64,000 bases of DNA from an uncultured Gammaproteobacteria bacterium (GTDB taxonomy: Bacteria > Pseudomonadota > Gammaproteobacteria > Steroidobacterales > UBA11654): contig CALMWC010000012.1 in NCBI GenBank assembly GCA_937801655.1, positions 1 to 64,000 on the forward strand. The letters are read 5' to 3'. Shown piece after piece: positions 16,852 through 25,905 of this stretch. The position numbers were made by a program, and so were the translations under genes. How positions within the stretch are numbered: position 1 is the first letter of the stretch; each line of letters opens with the position of its first letter. Under the pieces are notes generated by a model. It was not told the origin of the DNA. It was given only the letters and a program-made list of their open reading frames with translations, and made no database searches.

Positions 16852-17346
16852 ATGATTATTAAAGTAAAAAAAACTCATTCTAAAAACAATCTAAACTCTA
16901 TTAGTAGGGCTGAAGATCTGTATTTACTTTATGAGAATAATTACAAGCTATTTGAAAAAAAAATATTGGCATCTTTGAAGGATATAAAGATAAAAGAAGC
17001 TGACGCTAATAATCAAATAGAATTACTTTTTTCTGACTTAGAATTGCCACCCATAAAAGTTACCATCAAGTCTGTATCAAGATATACACTCGATTGCTCT
17101 ATGCATTATGATCAAAGGTCATACAATCATTCCTCTATTAAAACTTTTCCTTTCAAAATAAATTTTAGAGTATTCAAAGATGCTAATATTATCGAAGCTC
17201 AAACGGTTGATGATAATAATAAGAACTCTTCTATAAATACTATTAATCAATCTGCTAACAAAACAGACATTAACATCATGGATCAAAAACTGGCAATAAA
17301 CTCTTTTTTACATAAATGGTTAACCATGATAGAAGATCATTATTGA
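16852..17346 (+). CDS. DUF1249 (YqiB-like) protein
   Basis: A 164-residue soluble protein. 'LYLLYENNYKLFEKKI' near the start, 'SRYTLDCSM' in the middle and 'INFRVFKDANIIEAQTVDD' follow the DUF1249 pattern (ENY-x-R-L, RYT, RLYHDA-x-VAEV), with the RLYHDA core diverged. Function is unknown. Ends 6 nt before the MFS gene, suggesting co-transcription. Asparagine-rich C-terminal third. Confidence 0.65.
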   Translation: MIIKVKKTHSKNNLNSISRAEDLYLLYENNYKLFEKKILASLKDIKIKEADANNQIELLFSDLELPPIKVTIKSVSRYTLDCSMHYDQRSYNHSSIKTFPFKINFRVFKDANIIEAQTVDDNNKNSSINTINQSANKTDINIMDQKLAINSFLHKWLTMIEDHY

Positions 17347-17352
17347 TAACCA

Positions 17353-18738
17353 ATGCATACTTCAAACCCTTTAAAAAACATAACATTTAGCAGGCTTTTT
17401 ACCGCACAAATAATAGCTCTTATTGGTACTGGCCTTTCTACAATCGGACTATCTCTTTTGGCTTATGATATGGCAGGAAGCAATGCAGGTGCAGTTCTTG
17501 GGATAGCCTTGGCATGCAAAATGATAGCTTATATATTCTTTTCACCCATCATAGGTGGTTTGGTTCATAGATTCGCTAGAAAACAATTTATGATTGTTAT
17601 GGATGTCTCTAGAGCTTCAATTGTTTTATTTATGCCATTCGTAAATGAAATATGGCATATCTACCTTTTAATATTTTTGCTAAATTTATTTTCAGCTGGA
17701 TTTAAGCCGGTTTTTCAGGCAGTTATTCCAGATATTCTTAATGATGATAAGCAGTATGGAACAGCCTTAGCTTATTCAAGGTTAGCCTATGATTTAGAGG
17801 TATTACTAAGTCCAACTCTTGCAGGGATAGCGTTATTATATTTCTCATATTCGAGCCTGTTTATTTTAAACTCTTTTGCGTTTATTGTTTCAGCTTTAAT
17901 CATTATTATAACTTTGGTTCCAAAAGCAAAGCCAGTTGAAAGAACAGGGAATATATGGAATGAAATAACTTATGGTGTCATTTCATACTTTAAGACACCC
18001 AGATTGAGATCAATATTAGTTTTATACATTGGAATTGCCAGTGCAAGTTCTATGATCATTGTTAATACCGTTATCTATGTGAAAGATTATCTGGGAGCAT
18101 TTGATAATAGTACAGTTGCTATATTTTTTGCATTATCGGGTTCGGGATCCATGATTGCTGCTTTTATCTATCCGAAAATATCAACTAGATTTCAAGACAA
18201 AATAGTGATCCAAACTGGAATATTCATAATTGCATTAAGTTTGGCTTTTATGTCATTAGAGCCATCATTAATACCCGCCTTAATTTGTTGGTTTTTTACT
18301 GGAATGGGGTTGTCATTTTCACAAATTCCAATAGGTAAGATCGTGAATATGTCTTCTAATCCGAAAGACAGGACAGCCTACTTTTCAGCTCAATTTGCTT
18401 TATCACATATCTGTTGGTTTTTTGGATATTTAGCAGCAGGACAATTGGCATTAATATTTGGATTTAGTTTTACTGCAGCTTTCCTAGCATCTATTATTGC
18501 CATCTGTCTGATTTACAGTATTTTATTTTGGCCTATTGAAGAATCCGCTATTCTTAAACATGAACATAGAGAATTAATACATGCTCACTCTCATTTGCAT
18601 CAGGATGAACATCATAAGCATGATCATCAATTAAAGAGCAGTAATGAAAATCACGAACATGAGCATAAGCATGACTCAGTTACTCATGAACATCCATTTT
18701 ATATTGATATTCATCATCAGAATTGGCCAAAAGGATAA
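17353..18738 (+). CDS. MFS transporter with histidine-rich C-terminal tail (NreB-like)
   Basis: A 461-residue inner-membrane MFS protein. About 12 hydrophobic segments occupy residues 1-395, with 'GLVHRFARKQFM' between helices 2 and 3. The last ~60 residues hold 18 histidines in HxH and EH repeats ('HEHEHKHD'), typical of metal binding. NreB/CnrT nickel exporters share this layout, so export of Ni, Co or Zn is a reasonable guess, not shown. Sits 6 nt after the DUF1249 gene and converges on prc. Confidence 0.75.
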   Translation: MHTSNPLKNITFSRLFTAQIIALIGTGLSTIGLSLLAYDMAGSNAGAVLGIALACKMIAYIFFSPIIGGLVHRFARKQFMIVMDVSRASIVLFMPFVNEIWHIYLLIFLLNLFSAGFKPVFQAVIPDILNDDKQYGTALAYSRLAYDLEVLLSPTLAGIALLYFSYSSLFILNSFAFIVSALIIIITLVPKAKPVERTGNIWNEITYGVISYFKTPRLRSILVLYIGIASASSMIIVNTVIYVKDYLGAFDNSTVAIFFALSGSGSMIAAFIYPKISTRFQDKIVIQTGIFIIALSLAFMSLEPSLIPALICWFFTGMGLSFSQIPIGKIVNMSSNPKDRTAYFSAQFALSHICWFFGYLAAGQLALIFGFSFTAAFLASIIAICLIYSILFWPIEESAILKHEHRELIHAHSHLHQDEHHKHDHQLKSSNENHEHEHKHDSVTHEHPFYIDIHHQNWPKG

Positions 18739-18748
18739 ACAACCTCTA

Positions 18749-20836
18749 TTAGTTAGATATTTCAACATAAAGATTATCTTTATCAGTTGATGCAGGCGGT
18801 TTTAGATAATTAATATAATCAACTACCATATGATATATCTCATTAAGTATTGTTTGGTTTCTGAAGTCATCAAACGAATCTTCTTCAAACCCTAAGACCT
18901 TGAGTCTATTAGATCTTCTATCTTTATTATCGTTAAGAATTTGCTCTCTTGAAGCAGTTCTTGTTTCGATATTAAGGGATACAATAGAATCTTCTCTTTG
19001 CTCAAAAGAACGCTTGATATCTTCTTTTAGATAATCAAATGGTAGATTATTATTTGATCGAGATTTAAAATTATTTTCAATAAAATATATCGGTTCTTTC
19101 AATGACTTGTTGGTATTAAATTTCAACGATGGAATCCTATCCCATGGCAATGCATTTATTTTTGTTTCTTCGCCTATTAAGTTTTCATCAATAAAAGATG
19201 GTAAGACTATATCCGGTATTACACCCTTATTTTGAGTGCCTGCTCCTGTTACGCGGTAGTATTTAGCTACTGTTAAGGTGAGCTGTCCAAAACCTTTTTT
19301 TGAGGTAAAGCGAGAGTATCTATCAAGTGGATATAAGCTTTGAACACTGCCTTTTCCATATGTTTTTTGACCGATGATAATTCCCCTTGAATAATCCTGA
19401 ATTGCACCAGCGAATATTTCAGAAGCTGATGCACTGAAACGATCAATCAATACTACCATTGGACCATCGTAAATAGATCCTGGAATAGGGTCATTGATAA
19501 CATCTATCTTCTCATTTGTGTCCTTTAATTGTACCAATGGTCCTTCGTTAATGAATAAACCAGTTAAAGAAGCAGCTTCATCCAATAAACCGCCAGAATT
19601 TCCTCTCAAATCAATTGTTATCGCATCAATACCAATTTCCACTAAGTTTTCTACGATTTTCTCAACATCAAGTGTCGTGCTTCTGTAATCTTTGTCACCA
19701 CGCCTTCTAGCTGTAAAGTCTTGATAAAAGCTAGGAACTTTTATTACTCCAATAGAATATGAACCTTGAGCATTATTGATTGTTTCTATATAACTTGATG
19801 CAGCTTGTTGCTCTAATTCAACTTCATCTCGTTCCAAGGTTAATAAGTATGGATTACTATCAGGATTTGATCCTGTGGGCAGTATTTGAAGTGTTACATT
19901 GGTATTCTTTGGACCTCTGATGAGTTTTACAACTTCATCAAGCTCCCAACCTATAACATCAATCATATCATTACTCTCATTGTCTAAAACGCCTATGATC
20001 TTATCCAAAGGCTTTAATTCACCATTTTTAAAAGCAGGGCTACCAGGAATAATGCCCTGAATTTGAACATACTCATCACTCAATTCCAGCCTTGCACCTA
20101 TTCCTTGATATGATAATGTTGTCTGGATTTCATATTCTTCTGCTCGATTTGGATTCAGATAATTCGAATGTGGATCTAGAAAATGCACATAGGAGTTTAA
20201 AAAAATATCAATGACATCATTGCTATCATAGTTATTAATTCGGTTGAGAAACTTTAGGTAACGTTTGTTTAGTGTCTTCTTAGCTGTGTTTATTTCTTGA
20301 CCAGCTAATAAAATAGACAACAAGTCATTTTTTGATTTTTTTGCCCAATATGTGTCCAAAATTGCATCATCTTTCTGCCATTGTGTATTTTCTCTCCTGA
20401 AATCATATTCCTCATTAGCTATAAAACTGGTGGTTGAGTTTATAGTATTCATAGAGTATTCAATTCGCTGCTGCACTCTGAGTCTGTATATTCTGAAAAT
20501 ATCAAATACTGGTTCAAGATTTCCATTTTTTAAAGCATCATCAATTTTGTAACGATATCTTTGAAAATAATTAATATCGGATTGAGTAAAATACATTTTT
20601 TGTGAATCCAGTGTATTTAAGTAGTTTTTAAGAATTAAATGGGACGATTCGTTGGTGATTTTCTTTTTTGAAAAGTGTCCCTGCTCAGATATTGCTGTAA
20701 CTAATTTTAATAAATGACTCTGTTCAGGGTTACTCTTTAATAAAGAAGGAACATGATTGGCTGAATCATCAGATAAAGTGATCGGAGTAAAGATCACCAA
20801 TGAGAGCAGAATTATTGTTTTATAACGATTTAACAT
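18749..20836 (-). CDS. prc: Tail-specific protease Prc
   Basis: A 695-residue periplasmic C-terminal processing peptidase. Signal peptide residues 1-22, N-terminal helical domain, PDZ domain at about 235-320, then the protease core with the serine in 'DRFSASASEIFAG' and lysine in 'GQKTYGKGS', followed by a C-terminal DUF3340-like region. It trims and degrades periplasmic proteins, including penicillin-binding proteins in E. coli. It is the last gene of a minus-strand envelope cluster. Confidence 0.95.
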   Translation of the reverse strand: MLNRYKTIILLSLVIFTPITLSDDSANHVPSLLKSNPEQSHLLKLVTAISEQGHFSKKKITNESSHLILKNYLNTLDSQKMYFTQSDINYFQRYRYKIDDALKNGNLEPVFDIFRIYRLRVQQRIEYSMNTINSTTSFIANEEYDFRRENTQWQKDDAILDTYWAKKSKNDLLSILLAGQEINTAKKTLNKRYLKFLNRINNYDSNDVIDIFLNSYVHFLDPHSNYLNPNRAEEYEIQTTLSYQGIGARLELSDEYVQIQGIIPGSPAFKNGELKPLDKIIGVLDNESNDMIDVIGWELDEVVKLIRGPKNTNVTLQILPTGSNPDSNPYLLTLERDEVELEQQAASSYIETINNAQGSYSIGVIKVPSFYQDFTARRRGDKDYRSTTLDVEKIVENLVEIGIDAITIDLRGNSGGLLDEAASLTGLFINEGPLVQLKDTNEKIDVINDPIPGSIYDGPMVVLIDRFSASASEIFAGAIQDYSRGIIIGQKTYGKGSVQSLYPLDRYSRFTSKKGFGQLTLTVAKYYRVTGAGTQNKGVIPDIVLPSFIDENLIGEETKINALPWDRIPSLKFNTNKSLKEPIYFIENNFKSRSNNNLPFDYLKEDIKRSFEQREDSIVSLNIETRTASREQILNDNKDRRSNRLKVLGFEEDSFDDFRNQTILNEIYHMVVDYINYLKPPASTDKDNLYVEISN

Positions 20837-20899
20837 TCAGATAGAAGCACATATATTGGAGTTATCATTTATTTTGAACATTCTCTATTGTTTTTTTAC

Positions 20900-21550
20900 T
20901 TAGCTAAAGAAACCAAGTATTTGATTGGATAAACCCTCACAAGCATTGGATTGTGTTCTTGCGAGAATAGGTATGGGTATAACAATAGCTGGAATTACTG
21001 ATGTCCCTGTAACACTAGCTGATACATTTCCTATAACTGTCGCTTCATTCAAATCCCAAACTGAAGCAGAATATGATGAAGTATCATCCCACCAAGCAAA
21101 ACCAAAGCAACCTCCACCTCCAGGTCCAGCTGCACAAGATAATGCTCCAGAACTTGAATTAGTGGTTGTTTCTCCTGTGATATTAATAATGTATTTGATT
21201 TTTAGTTTTTCCAGCTTATTTTTGATAATCTCTCTTTTGAAAAACTTGGGTAATTGCTCTGCATTTTGAGGTGCAGTACTAGGTTCAAACCAAGGATAAA
21301 AATCATTTTTAAATTGATTTGTCGGTATTAGATTGAATTTATTTTGTTTTCTTTTTAGATTTTTATTTAAGCAATCCATAAAATCAATCTCAGTTTTATT
21401 ACCCGTATGGTAGCTATCAGAGAGAACCACAATAGACTGGCCCTCAATTAACTGAAAAGGTAAATTGACTTCCTCATCAACTCTTGTGGTAGAACAAGAT
21501 GTAATTAGAGTCATTAGCAATAATGACGACAGTAAAATATTTCTATGCAT
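20900..21550 (-). CDS. Hypothetical lipoprotein, glycine-rich loop
   Basis: A 216-residue lipoprotein: signal plus lipobox 'LITSC' with Cys19. The mature part contains 'PWFEPSTAPQNAEQLPKF', a cysteine/glycine loop 'SCAAGPGGGGCFGF' and 'SVWDLNEATVIGNVSAS'. I recognise the combination as an unnamed gammaproteobacterial lipoprotein family but know no function. The stop of the upstream lipoprotein ORF at 21550 overlaps its ATG by one base, so they are coupled and could form a pair at the membrane. Confidence 0.6.
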   Translation of the reverse strand: MHRNILLSSLLLMTLITSCSTTRVDEEVNLPFQLIEGQSIVVLSDSYHTGNKTEIDFMDCLNKNLKRKQNKFNLIPTNQFKNDFYPWFEPSTAPQNAEQLPKFFKREIIKNKLEKLKIKYIINITGETTTNSSSGALSCAAGPGGGGCFGFAWWDDTSSYSASVWDLNEATVIGNVSASVTGTSVIPAIVIPIPILARTQSNACEGLSNQILGFFS

Positions 21551-22014
21551 TATTCTATTACGCTAATTATTGACTCCATCTCTTCTTCCATCTTAATTGT
21601 AAAATTTGCTCCGGTATCTCGTAATGCTAAATCAATTGCATTAATCAATGCCTGATTTTGATTCAATGATGCGGTTTCTTGTTCACCATACCCTGTAATA
21701 TCCCAACTTTTAGAATATTCACGTTCAGGATTTGTTAACAAAATATTGTATTTTAACCAGACTGAATATTTATCATTTGATGCTAAGGATGGTGTCAAAA
21801 ATTCAAACTTATCTAATTTAATATTTATGACAATATAGTTATTATCATTTAATGGTTCGCTACTAGTTTCCATCTGGATTGGATCATTAAAGAAACCATT
21901 CAATATTTTATCAAACAGCTTTTTATGTGAATCATTGAATTCTATCATCCATGGTGATTCATTTTTTTCAATATTAGTACTCTTGAATACGATAGTTAAT
22001 AATGTTTTCATCAT
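21550..22014 (-). CDS. Hypothetical lipoprotein, C-terminal piece of a frame-broken gene
   Basis: Main body of a lipoprotein whose lipobox and first ~50 residues lie in the ORF at 21974-22150. The ATG at 22014 is internal and the first residues ('MMKTLLTIVFK') are an out-of-frame artefact; true sequence resumes near 'TNIEKNESPWMIEF'. The body has 'KYSVWLKYNILL' and 'WDITGYGEQE', then 'ALRDTGANFTIKM'. Family unnamed, function unknown. Either decayed or an assembly indel. Confidence 0.55.
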   Translation of the reverse strand: MMKTLLTIVFKSTNIEKNESPWMIEFNDSHKKLFDKILNGFFNDPIQMETSSEPLNDNNYIVINIKLDKFEFLTPSLASNDKYSVWLKYNILLTNPEREYSKSWDITGYGEQETASLNQNQALINAIDLALRDTGANFTIKMEEEMESIISVIE

Positions 22015-22150
22015 AGTTCACTAAAACTCTAATATTATCCACTTGATTAACTAAGGGTGAAGGTATATTGGTATTGACTATAAGTGACTGAGAACAGCCA
22101 TAAATAACAACAACTAATAAGAAAGAAACTATACGATTGAATGCGTTCAT
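21974..22150 (-). CDS. Hypothetical lipoprotein, N-terminal piece of the same gene
   Basis: Signal peptide and lipobox 'VIYGC' followed by 'SQSLIVNTNIPSPLV' and 'VLVNYDENIINYRIQEY', then stop. The last segment resembles the Y-x3-F-x-N-Y motif that usually precedes the body found in the neighbouring frame, so a one-base insertion near 21975-21985 joins the two. The track ORF starts at 22192; I chose the Met just before 'NAFNRIVSF' as the signal peptide start. Confidence 0.5.
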   Translation of the reverse strand: MNAFNRIVSFLLVVVIYGCSQSLIVNTNIPSPLVNQVDNIRVLVNYDENIINYRIQEY

Positions 22151-22160
22151 CATTAATATT

Positions 22161-22355
22161 TTATACATCCTCTGCAGGAACTTCTTCGGCATATGCTTCC
22201 CATGTGCCTTTGGGTATTGTATTGCCCCAGCCGGATTGAACTTCTAATATTTCAGGGTGATCTTTTTCAACTCTTTTTAAGACTTCTCGAGGAATGTCAT
22301 CAAGAGGTACCTGTAATTTGATAGCTGTGCATTCTTCCAAATAAACAGCCATCAA
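22161..22355 (-). CDS. DUF1838-type protein, C-terminal piece of a frame-broken gene
   Basis: Encodes 'KLQVPLDDIPREVLKRVEKD' and 'PKGTWEAYAEEVP', the expected end of the DUF1838-like protein at 22300-23157. Its own ATG is an artefact, since the true sequence enters this frame near 22310. No ribosome site precedes it. Confidence 0.5.
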   Translation of the reverse strand: MMAVYLEECTAIKLQVPLDDIPREVLKRVEKDHPEILEVQSGWGNTIPKGTWEAYAEEVPAEDV

Positions 22356-23157
22356 TATGAGTCTGCCCCATTTTCATCCAAGGCCACCAGGGAGACGTTC
22401 TCATAAAACCAGCATGAAATGGAGAAGAGGGCACAGATTTATCATTCATTTTATCTATCGGTGTGTAGAAACTAAAATGTTCCGAGGGGTTAATGATAGA
22501 AGTAGTATGTGCCTTGGGCCATTTTTCTTTTGTTACCGGGTTAGTGTATTCATGTGAATACTCCCATGAAAGTAGGTATTGATCTCCTAGTTGTTTCCAA
22601 GGAAGAATAAAAGGTGATGAGGAATTCTCTGTTAATGCTTCAGCCTCATTCATTAGTGTTGGTTGATCTAGGTTTATATTTCCCATTGCAAAAGTAGGCA
22701 TCTCGGCAGTTAAATGTCCTCTCATCTTTTTATTAATAAATGGAAATACATCTACAATTTCATCGGTCCAAGGATTCTTCCAATGGTCAATTATTTTACC
22801 TGTATCCAGAGCAGTAAAATAACCACCTTCTGTTCCTCTTATATTAATGGTTTTATCGTTATTAATTTTTGATTGCATACTACCAAAACCGGTATATCCA
22901 AATAGAGGAATAAGTCTATTTGTTCCTATTCTAGCAAATTGAACTCCTTCATAACCTCCATAGGTTGGCTTATCATCATAACTGCCCCAAAGCTTTCCAA
23001 AAGCATACAAGTTATCGTAAGGATCATTAAAATCTAATAAATGATTAGCCATTAAATCTAATTGTTTAGAGGATGCTAATGAAGCAGCAACAATGGATGT
23101 AGTATTTTTGAAAAATTTTCTTCTAGACGTTATGGATGTAAAAGAAGAGGTAAACAT
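22300..23157 (-). CDS. DUF1838-like Tat-exported protein (frame-broken at 3' end)
   Basis: A predicted periplasmic protein with a twin-arginine signal ('TSRRKFFKNTTSIVAASLAS'). The rest shows DUF1838-like features: 'RLIPLFGYTGFGS', 'EGGYFTALDTGKII', 'WTDEIVDVFPFI' and 'SPWWPWMKMGQTHIDG'. Function is unknown. The reading frame leaves the family sequence after 'FGRMHS' and stops at 22300; the final ~45 residues are in the ORF at 22161-22355. Starts 4 nt after the SYLF gene stop, so they are one operon. Confidence 0.65.
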   Translation of the reverse strand: MFTSSFTSITSRRKFFKNTTSIVAASLASSKQLDLMANHLLDFNDPYDNLYAFGKLWGSYDDKPTYGGYEGVQFARIGTNRLIPLFGYTGFGSMQSKINNDKTINIRGTEGGYFTALDTGKIIDHWKNPWTDEIVDVFPFINKKMRGHLTAEMPTFAMGNINLDQPTLMNEAEALTENSSSPFILPWKQLGDQYLLSWEYSHEYTNPVTKEKWPKAHTTSIINPSEHFSFYTPIDKMNDKSVPSSPFHAGFMRTSPWWPWMKMGQTHIDGCLFGRMHSYQITGTS

Positions 23158-23161
23158 ATTA

Positions 23162-23770
23162 TCATTCTATGAAATCTTCATTAAAATCATCAATTTCTTC
23201 TTGCTCTGTATCGGTTTCAGCATTTGGCCATATTTTAGTAAACTTAGTGCCTTCCATACTCATGCCTGCAATTATACCTTTATGACCAAAAACAAAGCCA
23301 ACAATCGGATCTTGACTTTCAATAGTATCAATTGATCCACCGATTCCCATAGATAAAAAAGCAATAGAACCATCAACACCAACTTCCCATCCAGAACTGT
23401 ATAAAAAATCATCCATGGCTTGGTCATCAAAAAATAAAATAATCATATCTTTGGAACCCACGCCAACTTGCAAACCTAAAGACGTGGTAAAAGCTCTAAA
23501 ATATTGAACCTTAACATCGTCAACAATTAAGGCTCCTTCACCATATTCCATTCCTAGAATTACACCGGCCTTAATCATTTTTGGAATTACCAATATTCCT
23601 CTAGCACCATCTAAGTATGAGTCACTGCCTTGAATTTCTTCTGAAAATCTTTCCATTGCACTCTCAATAGCTGCATCTATCTCAAGAGTACTCTTGGAAA
23701 AAGAGCTAATGGGGTGCATCAAAGAAAAAAATATTATTAATGTAAAAAACTTTCTGAAAAAATTATTCAT
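23162..23770 (-). CDS. SYLF/YSC84-domain exported protein
   Basis: A 202-residue secreted protein: signal peptide 1-25, then 'AAIESAMERFSEEI', 'ARGILVIPKMIKAGVILGMEYGEGALIV' and 'FRAFTTSLGLQVGVGSKDMIILFF', the SYLF (YSC84) lipid-binding domain. Many bacterial members are exported or lipoproteins of unknown role. The C-terminal ~20 residues are acidic ('TDTEQEEIDDF'). First gene of the minus-strand envelope cluster that ends with prc. Confidence 0.75.
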   Translation of the reverse strand: MNNFFRKFFTLIIFFSLMHPISSFSKSTLEIDAAIESAMERFSEEIQGSDSYLDGARGILVIPKMIKAGVILGMEYGEGALIVDDVKVQYFRAFTTSLGLQVGVGSKDMIILFFDDQAMDDFLYSSGWEVGVDGSIAFLSMGIGGSIDTIESQDPIVGFVFGHKGIIAGMSMEGTKFTKIWPNAETDTEQEEIDDFNEDFIE

Positions 23771-23884
23771 GCATATATCCTTTGGTGAAGCTGTATGTTA
23801 ACTTTTTCTAATCTTTTACTCAACGCTTCACTTAGAATTAAGCTTTTAATCTTATGGCTAGATGAATCTAGTTAATTTTGTTTC

Positions 23885-24237
23885 TGGAGGCGGCGGGAAT
23901 CGAACCCGCGTCCGCTAACCATCCATAATATGATCTACATGTTTATCCCGTTCTTCTTTTTATTTAATTTAATAAGGCCGAAAGGAAGGCAATTATTAAA
24001 CGATTTCCCGACTTATATTTAATGATTATTTGCAAGAAAAAGAACAATCACGATCTTGGATAATTGTCATTAATAAATCCCTCCAAGTGAAAAGTTATTA
24101 ATGCCAGCCGGATTTAAGCGGCTAGTGCGTAGTTGTCGTTATTTGCAACTAAGTTTTATCAGATTGATTAACGAGGATTCTGATACCTCGACATGCACAT
24201 AAAAATTCAGTATCAACGTCGAAACCTTGTCGCCCCC
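23885..24237 (-). ncRNA. ssrA: tmRNA (ssrA)
   Basis: On the minus strand, 5' GGGGGCGACAAGG pairs with 3' CGCCTCC in a 7-bp acceptor stem with one G-U, and GGTTCGATTCCC forms the T-arm. The tag reading frame is GCA AAT AAC GAC AAC TAC GCA CTA GCC GCT TAA, encoding ANNDNYALAA, close to the E. coli ANDENYALAA. After the discriminator A the genome reads GAA, so the CCA end is not encoded. Works with SmpB, whose gene lies about 1.1 kb upstream on the same strand. Confidence 0.95.
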
Positions 24238-24299
24238 TTTATTATTAATGAATATAATTATCTCAAGAACTATGAGAATTTAAAAGTTCTGTTACATTT

Positions 24300-25325
24300 T
24301 TATTTCATAATTGATTTTTCTATCCAGGTTTTAAATTTCTGATGAGTCAGTAAACCTTTGGAATTAAAGGTGTAAGCAAGTCCATTAAGATCTTTCTCTA
24401 TATTCTTCTGTATGCCTTTACCAGACATAAGGTTGGAGACGATGAGAACTTTTTTTCCTTGCTTGGATGATTCGTCAATAAACTTTCTAATTTTGAGGAC
24501 ATTAGATTCTCTTATACTTTTTCCTGCATCATCTTGAAGTGTAAAAGATTTAACTATGGAATATTCAGAATTATCAGAGATATATTGAGCTATATTGTCC
24601 ATGATTCTTAATTCTTTTATATTATCTGATTCGCTAACAGGCCCATGTGCAATAATTAAGACCACTTCTTCTTCCTGCTTATTACTGATTTCATTGGCAT
24701 ATTCTAGAATTATTTCTTTAGCCATTTGATCATCACTTATAGGTTCTATAAATTTAAAGAGTTCTGAATCTAAAACATTTACATCCGCATAAGAGTAGTT
24801 GTCTTCAATATTGAATACATACTTCCATTGTCTAACGAGAGTATTAAATGGGGTGCTACTAATTGGCACAATAAATATTGTTTCTACTCCTTGATTTTTG
24901 AAACTTTTGACTGAGCATTCGATATGTCTAGAAGTCATCATACTCATACCCATTGATAGTATGATTTCATAATCAGCATTAAAATCTAACAAACTATTGA
25001 AAAGATCTAAATCTCCATCAGGCCCATAACCATGAGCCAAAATGAGCAATCCTTGATTAGAGGATTGTCCATTTTTTACAGGCCAATAGTAATTTGGACC
25101 CATCAATTGCATCATATTGCGAAGTTGTTCATTATCGAGCATGGATAAACTAGGAAGATTTAATTTAATTTGCTTATACTTTTCATCCATATCCATGGCA
25201 TCCATCATCAAGGGGTACTCTTTTCCTAATGAATCTGTATCTGTCTTACAAGACTCTTCAGCAACTATTGGTGCAATAAATAAAAGCAATAAAGATAAGA
25301 AACTGATTAAAGATTTTGTATTCAT
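24300..25325 (-). CDS. Exported CbiX/chelatase-like hypothetical protein
   Basis: A 341-residue predicted periplasmic protein with a signal peptide (residues 1-22). Two similar segments, 'LLILAHGYGPDGDLDLF' and 'VLIIAHGPVSESDN', resemble the AHG motif of class II chelatases (CbiX/CbiK). I infer a duplicated chelatase-like fold, possibly with metal binding by the His; no activity is proven. Its start overlaps the smpB stop by 4 nt (ATGA), so it is cotranscribed. Confidence 0.5.
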   Translation of the reverse strand: MNTKSLISFLSLLLLFIAPIVAEESCKTDTDSLGKEYPLMMDAMDMDEKYKQIKLNLPSLSMLDNEQLRNMMQLMGPNYYWPVKNGQSSNQGLLILAHGYGPDGDLDLFNSLLDFNADYEIILSMGMSMMTSRHIECSVKSFKNQGVETIFIVPISSTPFNTLVRQWKYVFNIEDNYSYADVNVLDSELFKFIEPISDDQMAKEIILEYANEISNKQEEEVVLIIAHGPVSESDNIKELRIMDNIAQYISDNSEYSIVKSFTLQDDAGKSIRESNVLKIRKFIDESSKQGKKVLIVSNLMSGKGIQKNIEKDLNGLAYTFNSKGLLTHQKFKTWIEKSIMK

Positions 25326-25780
25326 CTATTGTATTTTTGCTTACTTAATCTTTCTTTGTCAAGCTTCCAATCACGCTCCTTAATGAGAGCTCTTTTATCT
25401 TGTTTTTTTCTACCTTTAGCTAAACCAATTTGAATTTTTACATTACCACTTTTCCAATATAAAGACAGTGGTATCAATGTGTAGCCTTTTTGTTGAATAA
25501 AATTAATAATTTTAGTTATTTCTTTTCTATTAAGTAATAACTTTCTTGTTCTTGTGACTTCATCTTCGTCTTTGATATTTGCATTTGCTAATGGAGAGAA
25601 GTGTGCCCCAATAAGATAAACTTCTTTTTTTCTTAGAATGGCATAACTTTCTTTAATATTTCCTCTATTGGCTCTCAAGCTTTTAACCTCCCACCCTTTG
25701 AGTACAATTCCTGCTTCAATCTTTTCTTCTATAAAAAAATCAAATAAAGCTTTTTTATTATCTGTAATTGTAGTTGCCAT
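25322..25780 (-). CDS. smpB: SsrA-binding protein SmpB
   Basis: A 152-residue RNA-binding protein of normal length. 'NKKALFDFFIEEKIEAGIVLKGWEVKSLRANRGNIKESYA' is the conserved start, and the tail 'RALIKERDWKLDKERLSKQKYN' is the basic helix that enters the decoding site. Partner of tmRNA at 23885-24237 in ribosome rescue. Starts divergently from the NSS transporter. Confidence 0.97.
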   Translation of the reverse strand: MATTITDNKKALFDFFIEEKIEAGIVLKGWEVKSLRANRGNIKESYAILRKKEVYLIGAHFSPLANANIKDEDEVTRTRKLLLNRKEITKIINFIQQKGYTLIPLSLYWKSGNVKIQIGLAKGRKKQDKRALIKERDWKLDKERLSKQKYNR

Positions 25781-25905
25781 TATGTTTATTTTAATTATCC
25801 TTAAGCTACTGTTAATCTTCTAATTATATCCATTATTAATAAAGGAATAATAAAATCTCTAATATTCAAAGAAAATCTCTTCATGGCCATTGGTCTTCTA
25901 GGCTC

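Noticed and set aside
18560-18738. His-codon repeats as a CRISPR-like or tandem DNA repeat
   Set aside because: Irregular units within a coding frame; it is a low-complexity protein tail.
20925-21269. 114-aa plus-strand ORF opposite the lipoprotein
   Set aside because: Opposite strand of a coherent lipoprotein gene with a lipobox; composition follows that gene.
23840-23884. CTAGA-TTCA-TCTAG hairpin next to ssrA as a terminator
   Set aside because: Short stem and no U-run on the minus strand; not enough to call.
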